This document shows, piece by piece, positions 9,729 to 21,251 of a stretch of DNA of 64,000 nt. Position numbers and translations under genes: made by a program. The notes beneath the pieces were generated by a model. The model was not told where the DNA came from and did not search any database. It saw only the letters and a list, made by a program, of their open reading frames with translations. This stretch comes from Oceaniovalibus sp. ACAM 378 (GTDB lineage Bacteria; Pseudomonadota; Alphaproteobacteria; Rhodobacterales; Rhodobacteraceae): assembly GCF_008085915.1 (NCBI RefSeq), contig NZ_VSJK01000002.1, positions 310,001 through 374,000 on the forward strand, read 5' to 3'. Numbering within the stretch: the first letter of the stretch is position 1; every line of letters starts with the position of its first letter.

Positions 9729-10955
9729 ATGAAAAGTCAGGGCAGTTCCATGGCGCGCAAGCCGGGTCGCGAGGCCGAGCCGCAGTTTACCCAACCCGTG
9801 CGCCAGATCACCATGATGCTGGTGGTACTGGTGCTGGTCGCGATGGGCGGATACGTCGCCTTTCCGCGCGTTGCGCCGGTGTTTCTGGCCAATCCATGGC
9901 TGAACGGTTTCATCGCGCTGGTGTTCGTCTTCGGAATTCTCGCCTGTTTCTGGCAGGTGTTCCAACTGTATCAATCGGTGTCCTGGATCGAAGGCTTCGT
10001 TGCCGAAAATCCGGGCCATGAATTTGTCAGCGCACCGCGGCTTTTGGCTCCGCTTGCGGCGCTTTTGCGGTCGCGTGGGCGAGAGATGCAGATCTCGGCG
10101 TCCTCATCCCGATCAATTCAGGATTCCGTTGCCACGCGGATCGACGAGGCGCGGGATATCACCCGGTACCTCGTCAATCTGCTGATCTTCCTTGGCCTTC
10201 TGGGCACATTCTATGGCCTTGCCACGACGGTTCCGGCGATTGTCGAAACCATCCGCGGCCTTGCCCCGCAACAGGGCGAAGACGGCATGGCGGTATTCGC
10301 CCGTCTGATGGGCGGGCTTGAGAAACAGTTGGGCGGCATGGGGGTGGCATTTTCGTCATCGCTTTTGGGGCTAGCCGGATCGCTGGTCGTTGGGCTGCTG
10401 GAACTGTTTGCCAGCCATGGCCAGAACCGTTTTTACCGCGAGCTTGAGGAATGGCTGTCCAGCATCACGCGCCTTGGATATGCCGCCAGCGGCGACGGAG
10501 AGTCGCAGGGTGATGCCGGGATGATCGCCGCGCTGATGGATCATATGGTGCGCCAGATGGACCAGATGCAGCAGATCTTCGTCGAATCCGATATGGCCCG
10601 TACCGAGGTCGACAGACGGTTGGGTGATCTGGCCGCTTCCATCGACCGAATGACCCAGCGGATGGAATCCGAAGGTGCTGTGTCGGGCGCGCTGGATCGC
10701 GTGGCGCGCGGGCAGGACAAGCTGGCCGAACTGATGGAAGCCCAGGCCGAACAGGGCGGCGGCTCGGTCGATGCCGAAAGCCGGATGCGCCTGCGCTCGA
10801 TCGATGTGCAGCTGCTGCGTCTGCTTGAGGAAATGGCCGCGGGCCGTCAGGAAAGCACCTCCGAGCTGCGCAATGACCTCAAGCAGTTGATCCGCGCTGT
10901 AAGGGGTCAGAGCCGGATCGAGGCATCGCCTGCCAGCAACGGCAGCCGGAGCTGA
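9729..10955 (+). CDS. MotA/TolQ/ExbB-type proton channel protein with coiled-coil tail
   Basis: Inner-membrane protein of 408 residues. Predicted membrane segments lie near residues 27-46, 57-79, 147-170 and 203-228; the last two form the MotA/ExbB core (FLGLLGTFYGLATTVPA and GMGVAFSSSLLGLAGSLV). From about residue 230 a cytoplasmic charged helical tail rich in Gln, Glu, Met and Arg follows, with coiled-coil character. It starts the two-gene unit with the MotB/OmpA-like partner 3 bases downstream. By family it should use proton flow to drive its partner; what is moved is unknown. ATG 9750 is an alternative start. It is not a flagellar MotA by context, as no flagellar gene lies nearby. Confidence 0.82.
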   Translation: MKSQGSSMARKPGREAEPQFTQPVRQITMMLVVLVLVAMGGYVAFPRVAPVFLANPWLNGFIALVFVFGILACFWQVFQLYQSVSWIEGFVAENPGHEFVSAPRLLAPLAALLRSRGREMQISASSSRSIQDSVATRIDEARDITRYLVNLLIFLGLLGTFYGLATTVPAIVETIRGLAPQQGEDGMAVFARLMGGLEKQLGGMGVAFSSSLLGLAGSLVVGLLELFASHGQNRFYRELEEWLSSITRLGYAASGDGESQGDAGMIAALMDHMVRQMDQMQQIFVESDMARTEVDRRLGDLAASIDRMTQRMESEGAVSGALDRVARGQDKLAELMEAQAEQGGGSVDAESRMRLRSIDVQLLRLLEEMAAGRQESTSELRNDLKQLIRAVRGQSRIEASPASNGSRS

Positions 10956-10958
10956 ACC

Positions 10959-13703
10959 ATGGCACTGACGCGCCGCTCCAACCGTGCCGTCTCCAACAGC
11001 ATCTGGCCCGGTTTTGTAGATGCGATGACGGCACTTCTGCTGGTGATGATGTTCGTTCTGACCATATTCATGGTGGTCCAGTTCGTGCTGCGCGAAGAGA
11101 TTTCCGGTCAGGAAACCGAGCTTGACGCGCTGGGGTCCGAGGTGGCGGGGCTGACCCGGCTTCTGGGGCTCGAACAGGCGCGCACTGCGGATCTTGAAAC
11201 CGCCAACACCGATCTTGACGCCGAATTGCAACAGGCGCGCGGCCGGGTCACCGAGCAGGACACATTGATCTCGAGCCTGACCGCAGCGCGCGAAACCCAA
11301 GCCGCCCGGATTGCCGATTTCGAGACGCAGTTGGCGACGCTTTTGACCGAACGGGACGCTGCCCGGCAAGAAGGCGCATTGCTCAGCGCCTCGGTCGATG
11401 AACTGGAAGCGGCGCAAACACAGTTGCTGACCGAGCAGGAGCAATTGCAGCTGGCACTGGCCCGCGCCCGCGATGAAATCGACGTGACTGCCGAACAGGC
11501 CCGCCTTGCCGCCGCCCGCCGCGAGGCTCTTGAGGCGATGACGGCGGATTTGCGCAACACTCTGGGCGACCGCGACGCGACACTGGCCAACCTGACGGCG
11601 ACGTTGGACGATACACAACAACGGCTGAGCGATGAAGAACAGGCGCGCCTTGCCGAAGCCGCCGCAGCCGAGGCGCTGCGCGAGCGGTTGCAGAATTCCG
11701 ACGCCGAGCTTTCCGCGATGACGCTGGCGCTTGAGGAGCAGCGCAAGCGTGCAGAAGACACGCTGACCCTGCTGGCCGCGGCCGAAAAGGCGGGCGAGGA
11801 TCTGGATGCGAAACTGGCCATCGCGCTGCTGGATCAAAAGGCCGATGCTGCCGGTCTGGCGCAACTTGCGACGGACAAGGCCGATTTAAACCGGCGTCTG
11901 GCGCTGGCGATGCTGACGCAGGATAAGACCGACGAACAGCTGGCCACCCTGCAAATCGCGCTGGATCAGGCCGAAACCGACCGGGCGGCGCTGAACGCGA
12001 AACTGGCGGCAGCGCTGCTGGCCGAAGGGAAGAGTGCCGAACAGGTGGCGGCGCTGACGGCCGATCTTGAAGGATCGGCAACGGATCGCGCCGATCTGAA
12101 CCGGCGGTTGGCAGCGGCGCTGACCGAGCGTGACGATGCGTTGGCGCAGGGCATGGCACTGGGCGAACAGGCTGCTGAATCCGATACCGCCCGCGCCACC
12201 CTGAACCGCGATCTTGCGGCAGCACTGTTGGCGCAGGACGAATTGCGCGCGGCACTGGACGCCACCACCGGCGCGTTGGAAACAGCCGAGACCGATGCGG
12301 CGACACTGGACGAACGGTTGGCGGCGGCGCTGCTGGCAAAGGATCAGACCTCCGAGGCGCTGGCCGAGGCGCGCGCTGCGCTGGACACTGCCGGGCTTGA
12401 CCGCGAGGACCTGACCGCGCGTCTGTCCGCCGCGCTGTCACAGGCCGATACCCGGCAAGGCGAGCTGGACGACAGCGAGGCGGCGCTGGCCGCAGCCCTG
12501 ACCGCCCGCGCCGCCCTGTCCGATGACCTGCAACAGGCCGAGGCGGCGCTTTCCGCTGCCCTGACCACCCGCGCCAAGGCCGAGGGTGAACGGGAATCAG
12601 CCGAGGCTCTGTTGCGGGCGGCGTTGCAGCAAGTTGATGAAACGACCGATGAACTGGCCACGATATCCGCCGCATTGCGCGCCGCCGAAGCCGCGCGCGA
12701 GCTGTTTCAGGGCGATTTGCAGGCCGCCCGTGATCGTTTGGCCGAAGCAGAGTCCGAGGTGGATCGCCTGCGTGAAACCGTGGGCCGCGAGGCGACCGAA
12801 CGGGATCGTCTGGCCGCCGCTCTGGATGCCGCCCGTCGCGAGGCCGTCGCGCTGGAAAACGCAGTCGGTGCCGACGAAAACCTGCGCGATCAACTGGCCG
12901 ATGTGTTGGCCGCGAAGCTGGCCGCCGAACGGCAGGTCGAGGCGCAACTGTCCGAGGCCAAGCAACGCGCAGTGCTTTTGGCCACGGCCAATCAGCAGCT
13001 TGAATCCGAAGAGGCACGATCAGCCGAAAGTCAGCGCCGGTTGACCGTGCTGAACCAGCAAGTGACCGAATTGCGCCGCCAGTTGGACCAGTTGCAGGGG
13101 TTGCTGGATCTGGCATCCGATAAAGACAAAGTCAGCCGCGTGCGCATTGAATCGCTGGGCTCTGACCTGAACGCCGCTTTGGCCCGCACCGCAATCGAAG
13201 CGAAACGCCGCGCCGAACTGGAAGCCGCCGAACGCCAGCGGCTGGAACGCTATCAGTCGGAATTCTTTGGCCGGTTGCGCGATGTTCTGGGCGACCGCGA
13301 AGGGGTCAAAATCGTCGGCGACCGGTTTGTGTTCTCATCCGAGGTGCTTTTTGAGAGCGCCAAGGCGGAACTTTCCCCCGAGGGTGAGGCGCAGATTTCC
13401 GGCGTGGCCGATCTTTTGCTTGAGGTGTCGCAAGAGATTCCCGAAGGCATCGATTGGGTGATCCGCGTCGATGGTCACACCGACAACGTGCAATTGAATC
13501 CAACGGCACAATATGCCGACAACTGGGAGCTGAGCCAGGCGCGTGCCTTGTCAGTTGTGCGGTATCTGACCAAACAGCGGGGGTTCCCGGCAAACCGGCT
13601 GGCCCCCACAGGATTTGGCGAATTCTATCCGGTGAACACAGCCGATACGCCCGAGGCACGGGCCCAAAACCGGCGAATCGAGTTGAAGCTGACCGAGCGA
13701 TAG
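10959..13703 (+). CDS. MotB/OmpA-type peptidoglycan-binding protein with giant coiled coil
   Basis: Protein of 914 residues with three parts. Residues 17-45 form one membrane helix starting FVDAMTALLLVMMFVL, with Asp21 in the place of the proton-accepting Asp of MotB/ExbD. Residues 46-770 are an almost unbroken Ala/Leu/Glu/Arg/Gln coiled coil, expected in the periplasm, including heptad-phased tandem repeats (residues 282-547). Residues 775-914 are an OmpA-like domain (RVDGHTDNVQLN and NWELSQARALSVVRYL, ending NRRIELKL) that should bind peptidoglycan. The partner channel gene ends 3 bases upstream. The architecture is that of a stator unit whose linker is far longer than in MotB (about 300 residues in total). 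Function unknown. Confidence 0.82.
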   Translation: MALTRRSNRAVSNSIWPGFVDAMTALLLVMMFVLTIFMVVQFVLREEISGQETELDALGSEVAGLTRLLGLEQARTADLETANTDLDAELQQARGRVTEQDTLISSLTAARETQAARIADFETQLATLLTERDAARQEGALLSASVDELEAAQTQLLTEQEQLQLALARARDEIDVTAEQARLAAARREALEAMTADLRNTLGDRDATLANLTATLDDTQQRLSDEEQARLAEAAAAEALRERLQNSDAELSAMTLALEEQRKRAEDTLTLLAAAEKAGEDLDAKLAIALLDQKADAAGLAQLATDKADLNRRLALAMLTQDKTDEQLATLQIALDQAETDRAALNAKLAAALLAEGKSAEQVAALTADLEGSATDRADLNRRLAAALTERDDALAQGMALGEQAAESDTARATLNRDLAAALLAQDELRAALDATTGALETAETDAATLDERLAAALLAKDQTSEALAEARAALDTAGLDREDLTARLSAALSQADTRQGELDDSEAALAAALTARAALSDDLQQAEAALSAALTTRAKAEGERESAEALLRAALQQVDETTDELATISAALRAAEAARELFQGDLQAARDRLAEAESEVDRLRETVGREATERDRLAAALDAARREAVALENAVGADENLRDQLADVLAAKLAAERQVEAQLSEAKQRAVLLATANQQLESEEARSAESQRRLTVLNQQVTELRRQLDQLQGLLDLASDKDKVSRVRIESLGSDLNAALARTAIEAKRRAELEAAERQRLERYQSEFFGRLRDVLGDREGVKIVGDRFVFSSEVLFESAKAELSPEGEAQISGVADLLLEVSQEIPEGIDWVIRVDGHTDNVQLNPTAQYADNWELSQARALSVVRYLTKQRGFPANRLAPTGFGEFYPVNTADTPEARAQNRRIELKLTER
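11802..12599 (+). repeat. heptad-phased tandem repeats inside the coiled-coil gene
   Basis: Residues 282-547 of the OmpA-type protein repeat a core of the form L-x-x-x-LAxALL. Successive copies are spaced 28, then five times 35 (residues 310-484, bases 11886-12410), then three times 21 residues, all multiples of seven, so the heptad register is never broken. Cores read directly include LNRRLALAML, LNAKLAAALL, LNRRLAAALT, LNRDLAAALL and LDERLAAALL. The nucleotide copies have diverged more than the protein copies, which argues for old duplications kept by selection on register. Confidence 0.8.
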
Positions 13704-13727
13704 GGCGGGGGCTGCCGCGCAACCCGC

Positions 13728-14690
13728 CTAGGGGGTGATGGTCAGGACGGTCGCGCGTTGTTCGATTTCGGCTCCGTCGCGCAGCAATCGGATCGTGCCG
13801 GTGTAGTCACCCGCAGACCATCCTTCGCCCGGCGTTCTCCGTCCGACGGCGCGGAAATACTGCGCCAGTGGCCGGTCCAGAGTGGCCTCTTGCGACAGGA
13901 CATTGCCCGACGGCCCGGTGATTGTGATCTTCAGGACATCGCCCGCATGGCCGCCGTACCCATAGGCCCAGAGAACAAGCGCGGGCGCACCGCCGGGCAG
14001 CGATTCAGCACCAGCCGTCCCGTCCTTGATCGCCGCATATTCGGGCACCGCATCGGAGAAACCCGCCGCGATCAGACCGCCGGGGCGGTATTCGGGAGTG
14101 TCCTGCCACAGGGTGCGTTCGGGCGTACCGCAGGTGAAAGTGGCATCGGGATTGAACGGATCAATGATTTCCCCATCGTGGCGCACCGAAAGGTGAAGAT
14201 GCGGAAATTCGGTCTGCCCGCTTAACCCGACTTGACCCAGCACTGTTTGCGCATCCACGCCATTGCCGCGTCTAACCTGAATCGAGCCGCGTTTCATGTG
14301 GCAATACTGGGTTTCCCAGCCGTCGCCGTGATCAATGACCACGCCATTGCCGCATTCCTTGTCGGTCACATCGGGGGCCCCATCGCTCCCCTGCAAATGG
14401 TCAGCCATGCCGTCGCGTACGCTGCGCACCACACCGGGCGCGCCGGGATAGACATCCACGCCCGCCCGAAACGCGGCAAGCGATTGCAGCGCGATATCTG
14501 TGCCCTTGTGCCCGTCATAGCTGAGCGGACCGCAAGAATAATCACTGGCCCCGGGTCCAGAGTCGGCATCGGTATATTGCTGGATGAAACAGCTGCTGCC
14601 GAGGGTGCAATCAAGCGGGAGATTCAAAACAGGCTCGCCCGCGACCGCAGGGGTCGCGAGCGTCAGTGACAGGATCAGCGCCCCCCGCAC
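13728..14690 (-). CDS. M23 family peptidoglycan endopeptidase, secreted
   Basis: Protein of 320 residues with a signal peptide (GALILSLTLATPAVA) and an M23/LytM-type metallopeptidase domain. The zinc ligands are visible as HKGTD (H..D) at about residue 60 and HLHLSVR (H-x-H) at about 165, with a third His in QYCHMKRG. A C-terminal beta domain of about 120 residues follows. It starts 4 bases after the clpA stop on the same strand, so it is probably co-transcribed with clpA, and it converges on the OmpA-type gene. The likely role is cell-wall hydrolysis in the periplasm; the substrate is not evident. Confidence 0.85.
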   Translation of the reverse strand: MRGALILSLTLATPAVAGEPVLNLPLDCTLGSSCFIQQYTDADSGPGASDYSCGPLSYDGHKGTDIALQSLAAFRAGVDVYPGAPGVVRSVRDGMADHLQGSDGAPDVTDKECGNGVVIDHGDGWETQYCHMKRGSIQVRRGNGVDAQTVLGQVGLSGQTEFPHLHLSVRHDGEIIDPFNPDATFTCGTPERTLWQDTPEYRPGGLIAAGFSDAVPEYAAIKDGTAGAESLPGGAPALVLWAYGYGGHAGDVLKITITGPSGNVLSQEATLDRPLAQYFRAVGRRTPGEGWSAGDYTGTIRLLRDGAEIEQRATVLTITP

Positions 14691-14694
14691 CCGA

Positions 14695-17013
<2,319 letters not shown>

Positions 17014-17127
17014 CGCCGTGCTCCTTCCTATCTGGGCCGGAAAGGGTGATCCTTCCGCGACCTTCGCCTCTTCTCCTTAAAGCTTGGTTGTTTATCCCGC
17101 TGCTTCAAGAGTTTTCTTTACACGACC

Positions 17128-17152
17128 GGTCACAATTCCGATCGGTGTGACC
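17128..17152. promoter_or_regulatory. nested palindrome upstream of clpA
   Basis: GGTCACA (17128-17134) and TGTGACC (17146-17152) form a perfect 7-base inverted repeat, with the 8-base palindrome CCGATCGG (17138-17145) inside the 11-base spacer. It lies between the gloB stop and the clpA start, both minus strand. It could be an operator for clpA or a stem in the gloB 3' region. No known regulator is assigned. Confidence 0.35.
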
Positions 17153-17202
17153 CGCACCAGAGGGTGCCGGCCACGAATTCATCGGGGATAAATCGATTCC
17201 CG

Positions 17203-18009
17203 TCAAAACCTGTCCTTTGCCGCACGGATGGTCGCAAAGACCGCGGCATCGCTGTCGTGTTGCATAGATAAGGCTGATTTCACCGACGACAATCCGGCGC
17301 GCAGAAATGGATTGGTCGCAAGCTCAAGCGCCAGAGAAGACGGCACAGTGGGCTGTCCCTTGTCGCGCGCGGTCTGGATCGCCTTGGCCCGGTCCTGCAG
17401 GGCAGCGTTGTCCGGCTCGATGGTCAGGGCGAATCGGGCGTTGGCCGCCGTGTATTCATGGCCCGAACAGATCAGCGTCTCGGGCGGCAATACAGCCAGG
17501 CGCGACAGGCTGGCCCACATTGTTTCAGGCGTACCTTCGAACAGCCGCCCGCACCCCAGCGCCATAAGACTGTCGGCGGTAAAGGCAGCCTTGGCGTCGG
17601 GAACGTAAAAGGCGATATGGCCCATGGTATGGCCCGAAACGTCGATGACATGGACGTCATGCCCGGCAAAGGCGAACCGGTCGCCGCCGTCGACCGTGCG
17701 GTCCAGCGAGGGCAGGCGGCGTGCATCCGCCGCCGCGCCGGTGACGCTCGCGTCCGGGTGTGCCGCCAGAATTTCCGGCAGTGCCTGCACATGATCCGCA
17801 TGGTGATGGGTGATCCAGATCTCGGACAGGGTCCATCTGCGCCGGTCGAGTTCGGCCAGAATCGGCGCCGCCTCGGGGGCGTCGATCAGGGCGGTGGCGC
17901 CGGACGCCGAATCGTGCAGCAGGAACGCGTAATTGTCGGACAGGCATGGGATCGTGACAAGTTCGCAGCCTGCAATCCGGTCGGGTGTGGTAACGGGGGG
18001 CATGGTCAT
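17203..18009 (-). CDS. gloB: hydroxyacylglutathione hydrolase (glyoxalase II)
   Basis: Metallo-beta-lactamase-fold thioesterase of 268 residues that hydrolyses S-D-lactoylglutathione in methylglyoxal detoxification. The binuclear metal motif THHHADH occupies residues 67-73, followed by further ligands in SGHTMGH and CGHEYT. The C-terminal HAGH-type domain with [11 protein letters not shown] is present, giving the normal length for the family. ATG 18009 is divergent from the methyltransferase start with 56 bases between them; ATG 18003 is an alternative start. Confidence 0.92.
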   Translation of the reverse strand: MTMPPVTTPDRIAGCELVTIPCLSDNYAFLLHDSASGATALIDAPEAAPILAELDRRRWTLSEIWITHHHADHVQALPEILAAHPDASVTGAAADARRLPSLDRTVDGGDRFAFAGHDVHVIDVSGHTMGHIAFYVPDAKAAFTADSLMALGCGRLFEGTPETMWASLSRLAVLPPETLICSGHEYTAANARFALTIEPDNAALQDRAKAIQTARDKGQPTVPSSLALELATNPFLRAGLSSVKSALSMQHDSDAAVFATIRAAKDRF

Positions 18010-18065
18010 CGCGGTGCAGCCTTCCTATGTTCGCTCCAGACTTGCAGCAATCGGGCCGGGCTTCA

Positions 18066-18812
18066 ATGCATCTGGATGTTCTCGACCTCAGAACCTTTTA
18101 CTACCGCACGGCTCTGGGCCGGGCGGCACAACGCGCCGTGCGCGATCAGGTGGTTGCGCTGTGGCCGCCTGCGCGCGGGCACACGGTTGCCGGTTTCGGT
18201 TTCGCCGTGCCGCTTCTGCGACCCTATCTGGAACTTTCGGACCGGGTGATCGGCCTGATGCCCGGACAGCAGGGGGTCATGCCCTGGCCGCAGGGAATGG
18301 CGAATGTTTCTGTGCTCTGCGAGGAAACCCTCTGGCCGCTGGAGCGGGATTCGGTCGACAGGCTGATGGTCATGCACGGTCTGGAAACCAGCGAGGACCC
18401 GTCAAGCGTGCTGGCCGAATGCTGGCGCGTGCTGAAACCACAGGGGCGCGGGTTGTTTGTCGTGCCCAACCGGGCAGGCTTGTGGGCGCGGCGCGATGGC
18501 ACGCCTTTTGGATTTGGCCATCCCTATTCCCGGTCGCAGCTGGAATCGCTGTTGCGCAGACACGGTCTGATCCCGCAGCGCCAAGTGGCCGCATTGTTCC
18601 AGCCCCCCAGCGACCGGCGGTTCTGGCTTCGCGCCGGAGCGGTGATGGAGCGTGTCGGTCGGGCGGTGTCAGGGCACTATGCCGGTGGCGTTCTGATGGT
18701 CGAAGTGTCCAAACAGGTGCCCGCGCCAACAGGAATGGGGCTGCGGGATTCGCTGCGCCGCCCGTTGCGTGTTCTGGACGGTCTCGGCGCGCCCGAGCCG
18801 AAACCTGTCTGA
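18066..18812 (+). CDS. class I SAM-dependent methyltransferase
   Basis: Protein of 248 residues with a Methyltransf_11-like fold. The glycine-rich SAM loop is weak ([15 protein letters not shown]), followed by [13 protein letters not shown]-type motif II ([16 protein letters not shown]), then [19 protein letters not shown], a typical post-II strand. The frame is open back to 18027; ATG 18066 is preferred because the conserved region [13 protein letters not shown] begins there. It is divergent to gloB, a pairing seen often in Rhodobacterales, which hints at a shared promoter region. The substrate is unknown. Confidence 0.8.
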   Translation: MHLDVLDLRTFYYRTALGRAAQRAVRDQVVALWPPARGHTVAGFGFAVPLLRPYLELSDRVIGLMPGQQGVMPWPQGMANVSVLCEETLWPLERDSVDRLMVMHGLETSEDPSSVLAECWRVLKPQGRGLFVVPNRAGLWARRDGTPFGFGHPYSRSQLESLLRRHGLIPQRQVAALFQPPSDRRFWLRAGAVMERVGRAVSGHYAGGVLMVEVSKQVPAPTGMGLRDSLRRPLRVLDGLGAPEPKPV

Positions 18813-19130
18813 TCCCAAGCACTGCGCAGGTCGGGGCCTGGGGGAAAACACGCGCCTCTGATTTGATCAATCTGATGATTGATACAGCCTTGTTGGGCTG
18901 AACCGGCAGGAGAATCACCGGATACCGTCCTGAAATCTATGGTTTTCCGATTATATATGCACTGCAGACGGGAACCGTTGTCACACCGTCCATAGCCTGT
19001 TGCGGGGTTGGAATAACCCTGCTACACCCCCCCCGATCTTGATGACGACCCCGTGAGGGCCGTCTTTTGAAATGCCTTGGATTGGCCGGTTCCGGTTCGT
19101 TTCAGGCGAGAAGACATCGAAAGGGTGGAC
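18813..19130. other. 318-base non-coding region upstream of atpH
   Basis: No convincing ORF. It contains an inverted repeat ATCAATC-TGAT-GATTGAT at 18866-18883 and an AT-rich patch near 18945-18960. The ATP synthase promoter and a long leader are expected here, but I cannot assign a -35/-10 pair with confidence. Confidence 0.5.
18866..18883. promoter_or_regulatory. inverted repeat in the atp leader region
   Basis: ATCAATC (18866-18872) and GATTGAT (18877-18883) form a perfect 7-base stem with a 4-base loop; the self-complementary TTGATCAA overlaps its left arm. It lies 54 bases after the methyltransferase stop and about 250 bases before atpH. It could be a weak terminator or an operator; there is no T-run. 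Confidence 0.3.
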
Positions 19131-19691
19131 GTGTCCGAACCAGCTTCGATTTCCACGGGGATTGCCGGGCGTTATGCCTCGGCCGTCTTTTCGCTGGCCC
19201 GCGAAGACAAAGCAATTGACGCGCTGGAAGGCGATGTCTCCACGCTTGAAGCAGCGATTGCTGACAGTGGCGATTTTCGCGCCCTGATCTCGTCGCCGGT
19301 CTATACGCGCGAGCAGCAGCAAAAAGCGATTGGCGCGCTGTCCGACAAGATGGGCCTGAGCGTGACAACCGGCAATACGCTGCGTCTGATGGCATCCAAG
19401 CGGCGCCTGTTCGTGCTGCCGCAACTGCTCGCATCCCTGCGCGCCCTGATTGCCGAGGAAAAAGGCGAGGTGACCGCCGACGTCACCGCCGCGACAAAGC
19501 TGAGCGCGGAACAGCAGAAATCCCTGGCCGAAGCCCTGCAAAAGGCGGTCGGCAAGGATGTGAAAATCAATATGGCCATCGATGATTCTCTTATCGGTGG
19601 TCTTGTCGTCAAGGTCGGCTCGCTGATGATCGATACATCGATCCGCGCCAAGCTGAACGCACTCCAGAACACCATGAAAGAGGTCGGATAA
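19131..19691 (+). CDS. atpH: F1Fo ATP synthase subunit delta
   Basis: Peripheral-stalk subunit of 186 residues linking F1 to the Fo stator. The frame is open from 19077, but the GTG at 19131 is taken as start: it begins [19 protein letters not shown], the usual alphaproteobacterial N-terminus, and a purine-rich AAAGGG lies just upstream. The C-terminal [12 protein letters not shown] motif is the OSCP/delta hallmark. The stop is immediately followed by the atpA start (19692). It is the first gene of the F1 operon; the Fo genes are elsewhere, as is normal in this group. Confidence 0.93.
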   Translation: MSEPASISTGIAGRYASAVFSLAREDKAIDALEGDVSTLEAAIADSGDFRALISSPVYTREQQQKAIGALSDKMGLSVTTGNTLRLMASKRRLFVLPQLLASLRALIAEEKGEVTADVTAATKLSAEQQKSLAEALQKAVGKDVKINMAIDDSLIGGLVVKVGSLMIDTSIRAKLNALQNTMKEVG

Positions 19692-21230
19692 ATGGGAATC
19701 CAGGCAGCCGAAATTTCTGCGATCCTGAAGGATCAGATCAAGAACTTCGGACAAGAAGCAGAAGTCGAAGAAGTCGGTCGCGTCCTGTCCGTCGGCGACG
19801 GGATCGCCCGCGTTCATGGTCTGGACAAGGTGCAGGCAGGCGAGATGGTCGAATTCCCCGGTGGAATTCAGGGCATGGCGCTGAACCTGGAAACCGACAA
19901 CGTCGGCATCGTGATCTTCGGTTCCGACCGCGACATCAAAGAAGGCGACATCGTCAAGCGGACGAACTCGATCGTTGACGTTCCCGCCGGCGACGGTTTG
20001 CTGGGGCGCGTTGTCGACGGTCTGGGCAACCCGATTGACGGCAAGGGTCCGATCGTGGCGACCGAGCGTCGCGTCGCCGACGTCAAGGCCCCGGGCATCA
20101 TCCCGCGCAAATCGGTGCACGAACCGATGGCGACCGGCATGAAGGCGATTGACGCGATGATCCCCGTTGGCCGTGGCCAGCGCGAACTGATCATTGGTGA
20201 CCGTCAGACCGGCAAGACCGCCGTGGCGCTGGATACGATCCTGAACCAGAAATCCTATAACGATGCCGCCACGGATGAGAGCCAGAAGCTCTATTGCATC
20301 TATGTCGCCATCGGTCAGAAACGTTCGACCGTTGCGCAGCTGGTGAAGAAGCTCGAAGAAACCGGCGCCATCGAATACACCACAATCGTGGCCGCCACCG
20401 CATCCGACCCCGCGCCGATGCAGTTCCTCGCGCCCTATTCCGCCACCGCGATGGCCGAGTACTATCGCGACAATGGCCGGCATGCGCTGATCGTTTATGA
20501 TGACCTGTCGAAACAGGCTGTGGCCTATCGTCAGATGTCGCTGCTTCTGCGTCGCCCGCCGGGCCGCGAAGCCTATCCCGGCGACGTGTTCTATCTCCAC
20601 TCCCGCCTGTTGGAGCGTTCGGCGAAACTGAACGAGGCCAACGGGAGCGGTTCGTTGACCGCGCTGCCGATCATCGAAACCCAAGGTGGCGACGTTTCGG
20701 CGTTTATTCCGACCAACGTGATCTCGATCACCGACGGTCAGATCTTCCTTGAGACCGAACTGTTCTTTCAGGGCATCCGCCCTGCCGTGAACACCGGTCT
20801 GTCGGTGTCGCGCGTCGGGTCGTCGGCCCAGACCAACGCGATGAAATCTGTCGCCGGCCCGGTCAAGCTTGAGCTTGCCCAGTACCGCGAGATGGCTGCC
20901 TTTGCCCAGTTCGGTTCCGATCTTGACGCTTCGACCCAGCAGTTGCTGAACCGTGGTGCGCGTCTGACCGAATTGATGAAGCAGCCGCAGTATTCGCCGT
21001 TGACCAACGCCGAGATCGTCTGCGTGATTCTCGCAGGCACCAAGGGATATCTCGACAAGATCCCGGTGGGTGCCGTGGGCCGGTTTGAAACGGGTCTGCT
21101 GAACCATCTGCGGTCGAAACACGCCGATATGCTCGAGTGGATCACCAAGGAAGACCCCAAGGTCAAGGGCGACGCCGAAGACCGCATCCGCAAAGCCATC
21201 GCCGAGTTCGCCGACGACTTTGCAGCCTGA
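19692..21230 (+). CDS. atpA: F1Fo ATP synthase subunit alpha
   Basis: Non-catalytic F1 subunit of 512 residues with regulatory nucleotide sites. The P-loop [13 protein letters not shown] lies near residue 170, and the conserved [22 protein letters not shown] segment (arginine finger region follows in VSRVGSSAQ) is intact. Length equals the family norm. Start ATG directly abuts the atpH stop and 21 bases separate its stop from atpG. Part of atpHAGDC. Confidence 0.97.
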   Translation: MGIQAAEISAILKDQIKNFGQEAEVEEVGRVLSVGDGIARVHGLDKVQAGEMVEFPGGIQGMALNLETDNVGIVIFGSDRDIKEGDIVKRTNSIVDVPAGDGLLGRVVDGLGNPIDGKGPIVATERRVADVKAPGIIPRKSVHEPMATGMKAIDAMIPVGRGQRELIIGDRQTGKTAVALDTILNQKSYNDAATDESQKLYCIYVAIGQKRSTVAQLVKKLEETGAIEYTTIVAATASDPAPMQFLAPYSATAMAEYYRDNGRHALIVYDDLSKQAVAYRQMSLLLRRPPGREAYPGDVFYLHSRLLERSAKLNEANGSGSLTALPIIETQGGDVSAFIPTNVISITDGQIFLETELFFQGIRPAVNTGLSVSRVGSSAQTNAMKSVAGPVKLELAQYREMAAFAQFGSDLDASTQQLLNRGARLTELMKQPQYSPLTNAEIVCVILAGTKGYLDKIPVGAVGRFETGLLNHLRSKHADMLEWITKEDPKVKGDAEDRIRKAIAEFADDFAA

Positions 21231-21251
21231 GACACCCGGAAGGACAGCTGA

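Noticed and set aside
11383-13116. 577-codon minus-strand open frame opposite the coiled-coil gene
   Set aside because: Arg/Pro-rich shadow of a repetitive Ala/Leu/Glu-coding gene.
9729-13703. Interpretation of the channel/OmpA pair as a Zorya phage-defence system
   Set aside because: ZorA/ZorB-like architecture is present, but no zorC, zorD or zorE helicase/nuclease-type gene lies next to it; neighbours are a cyclotransferase and murein enzymes.
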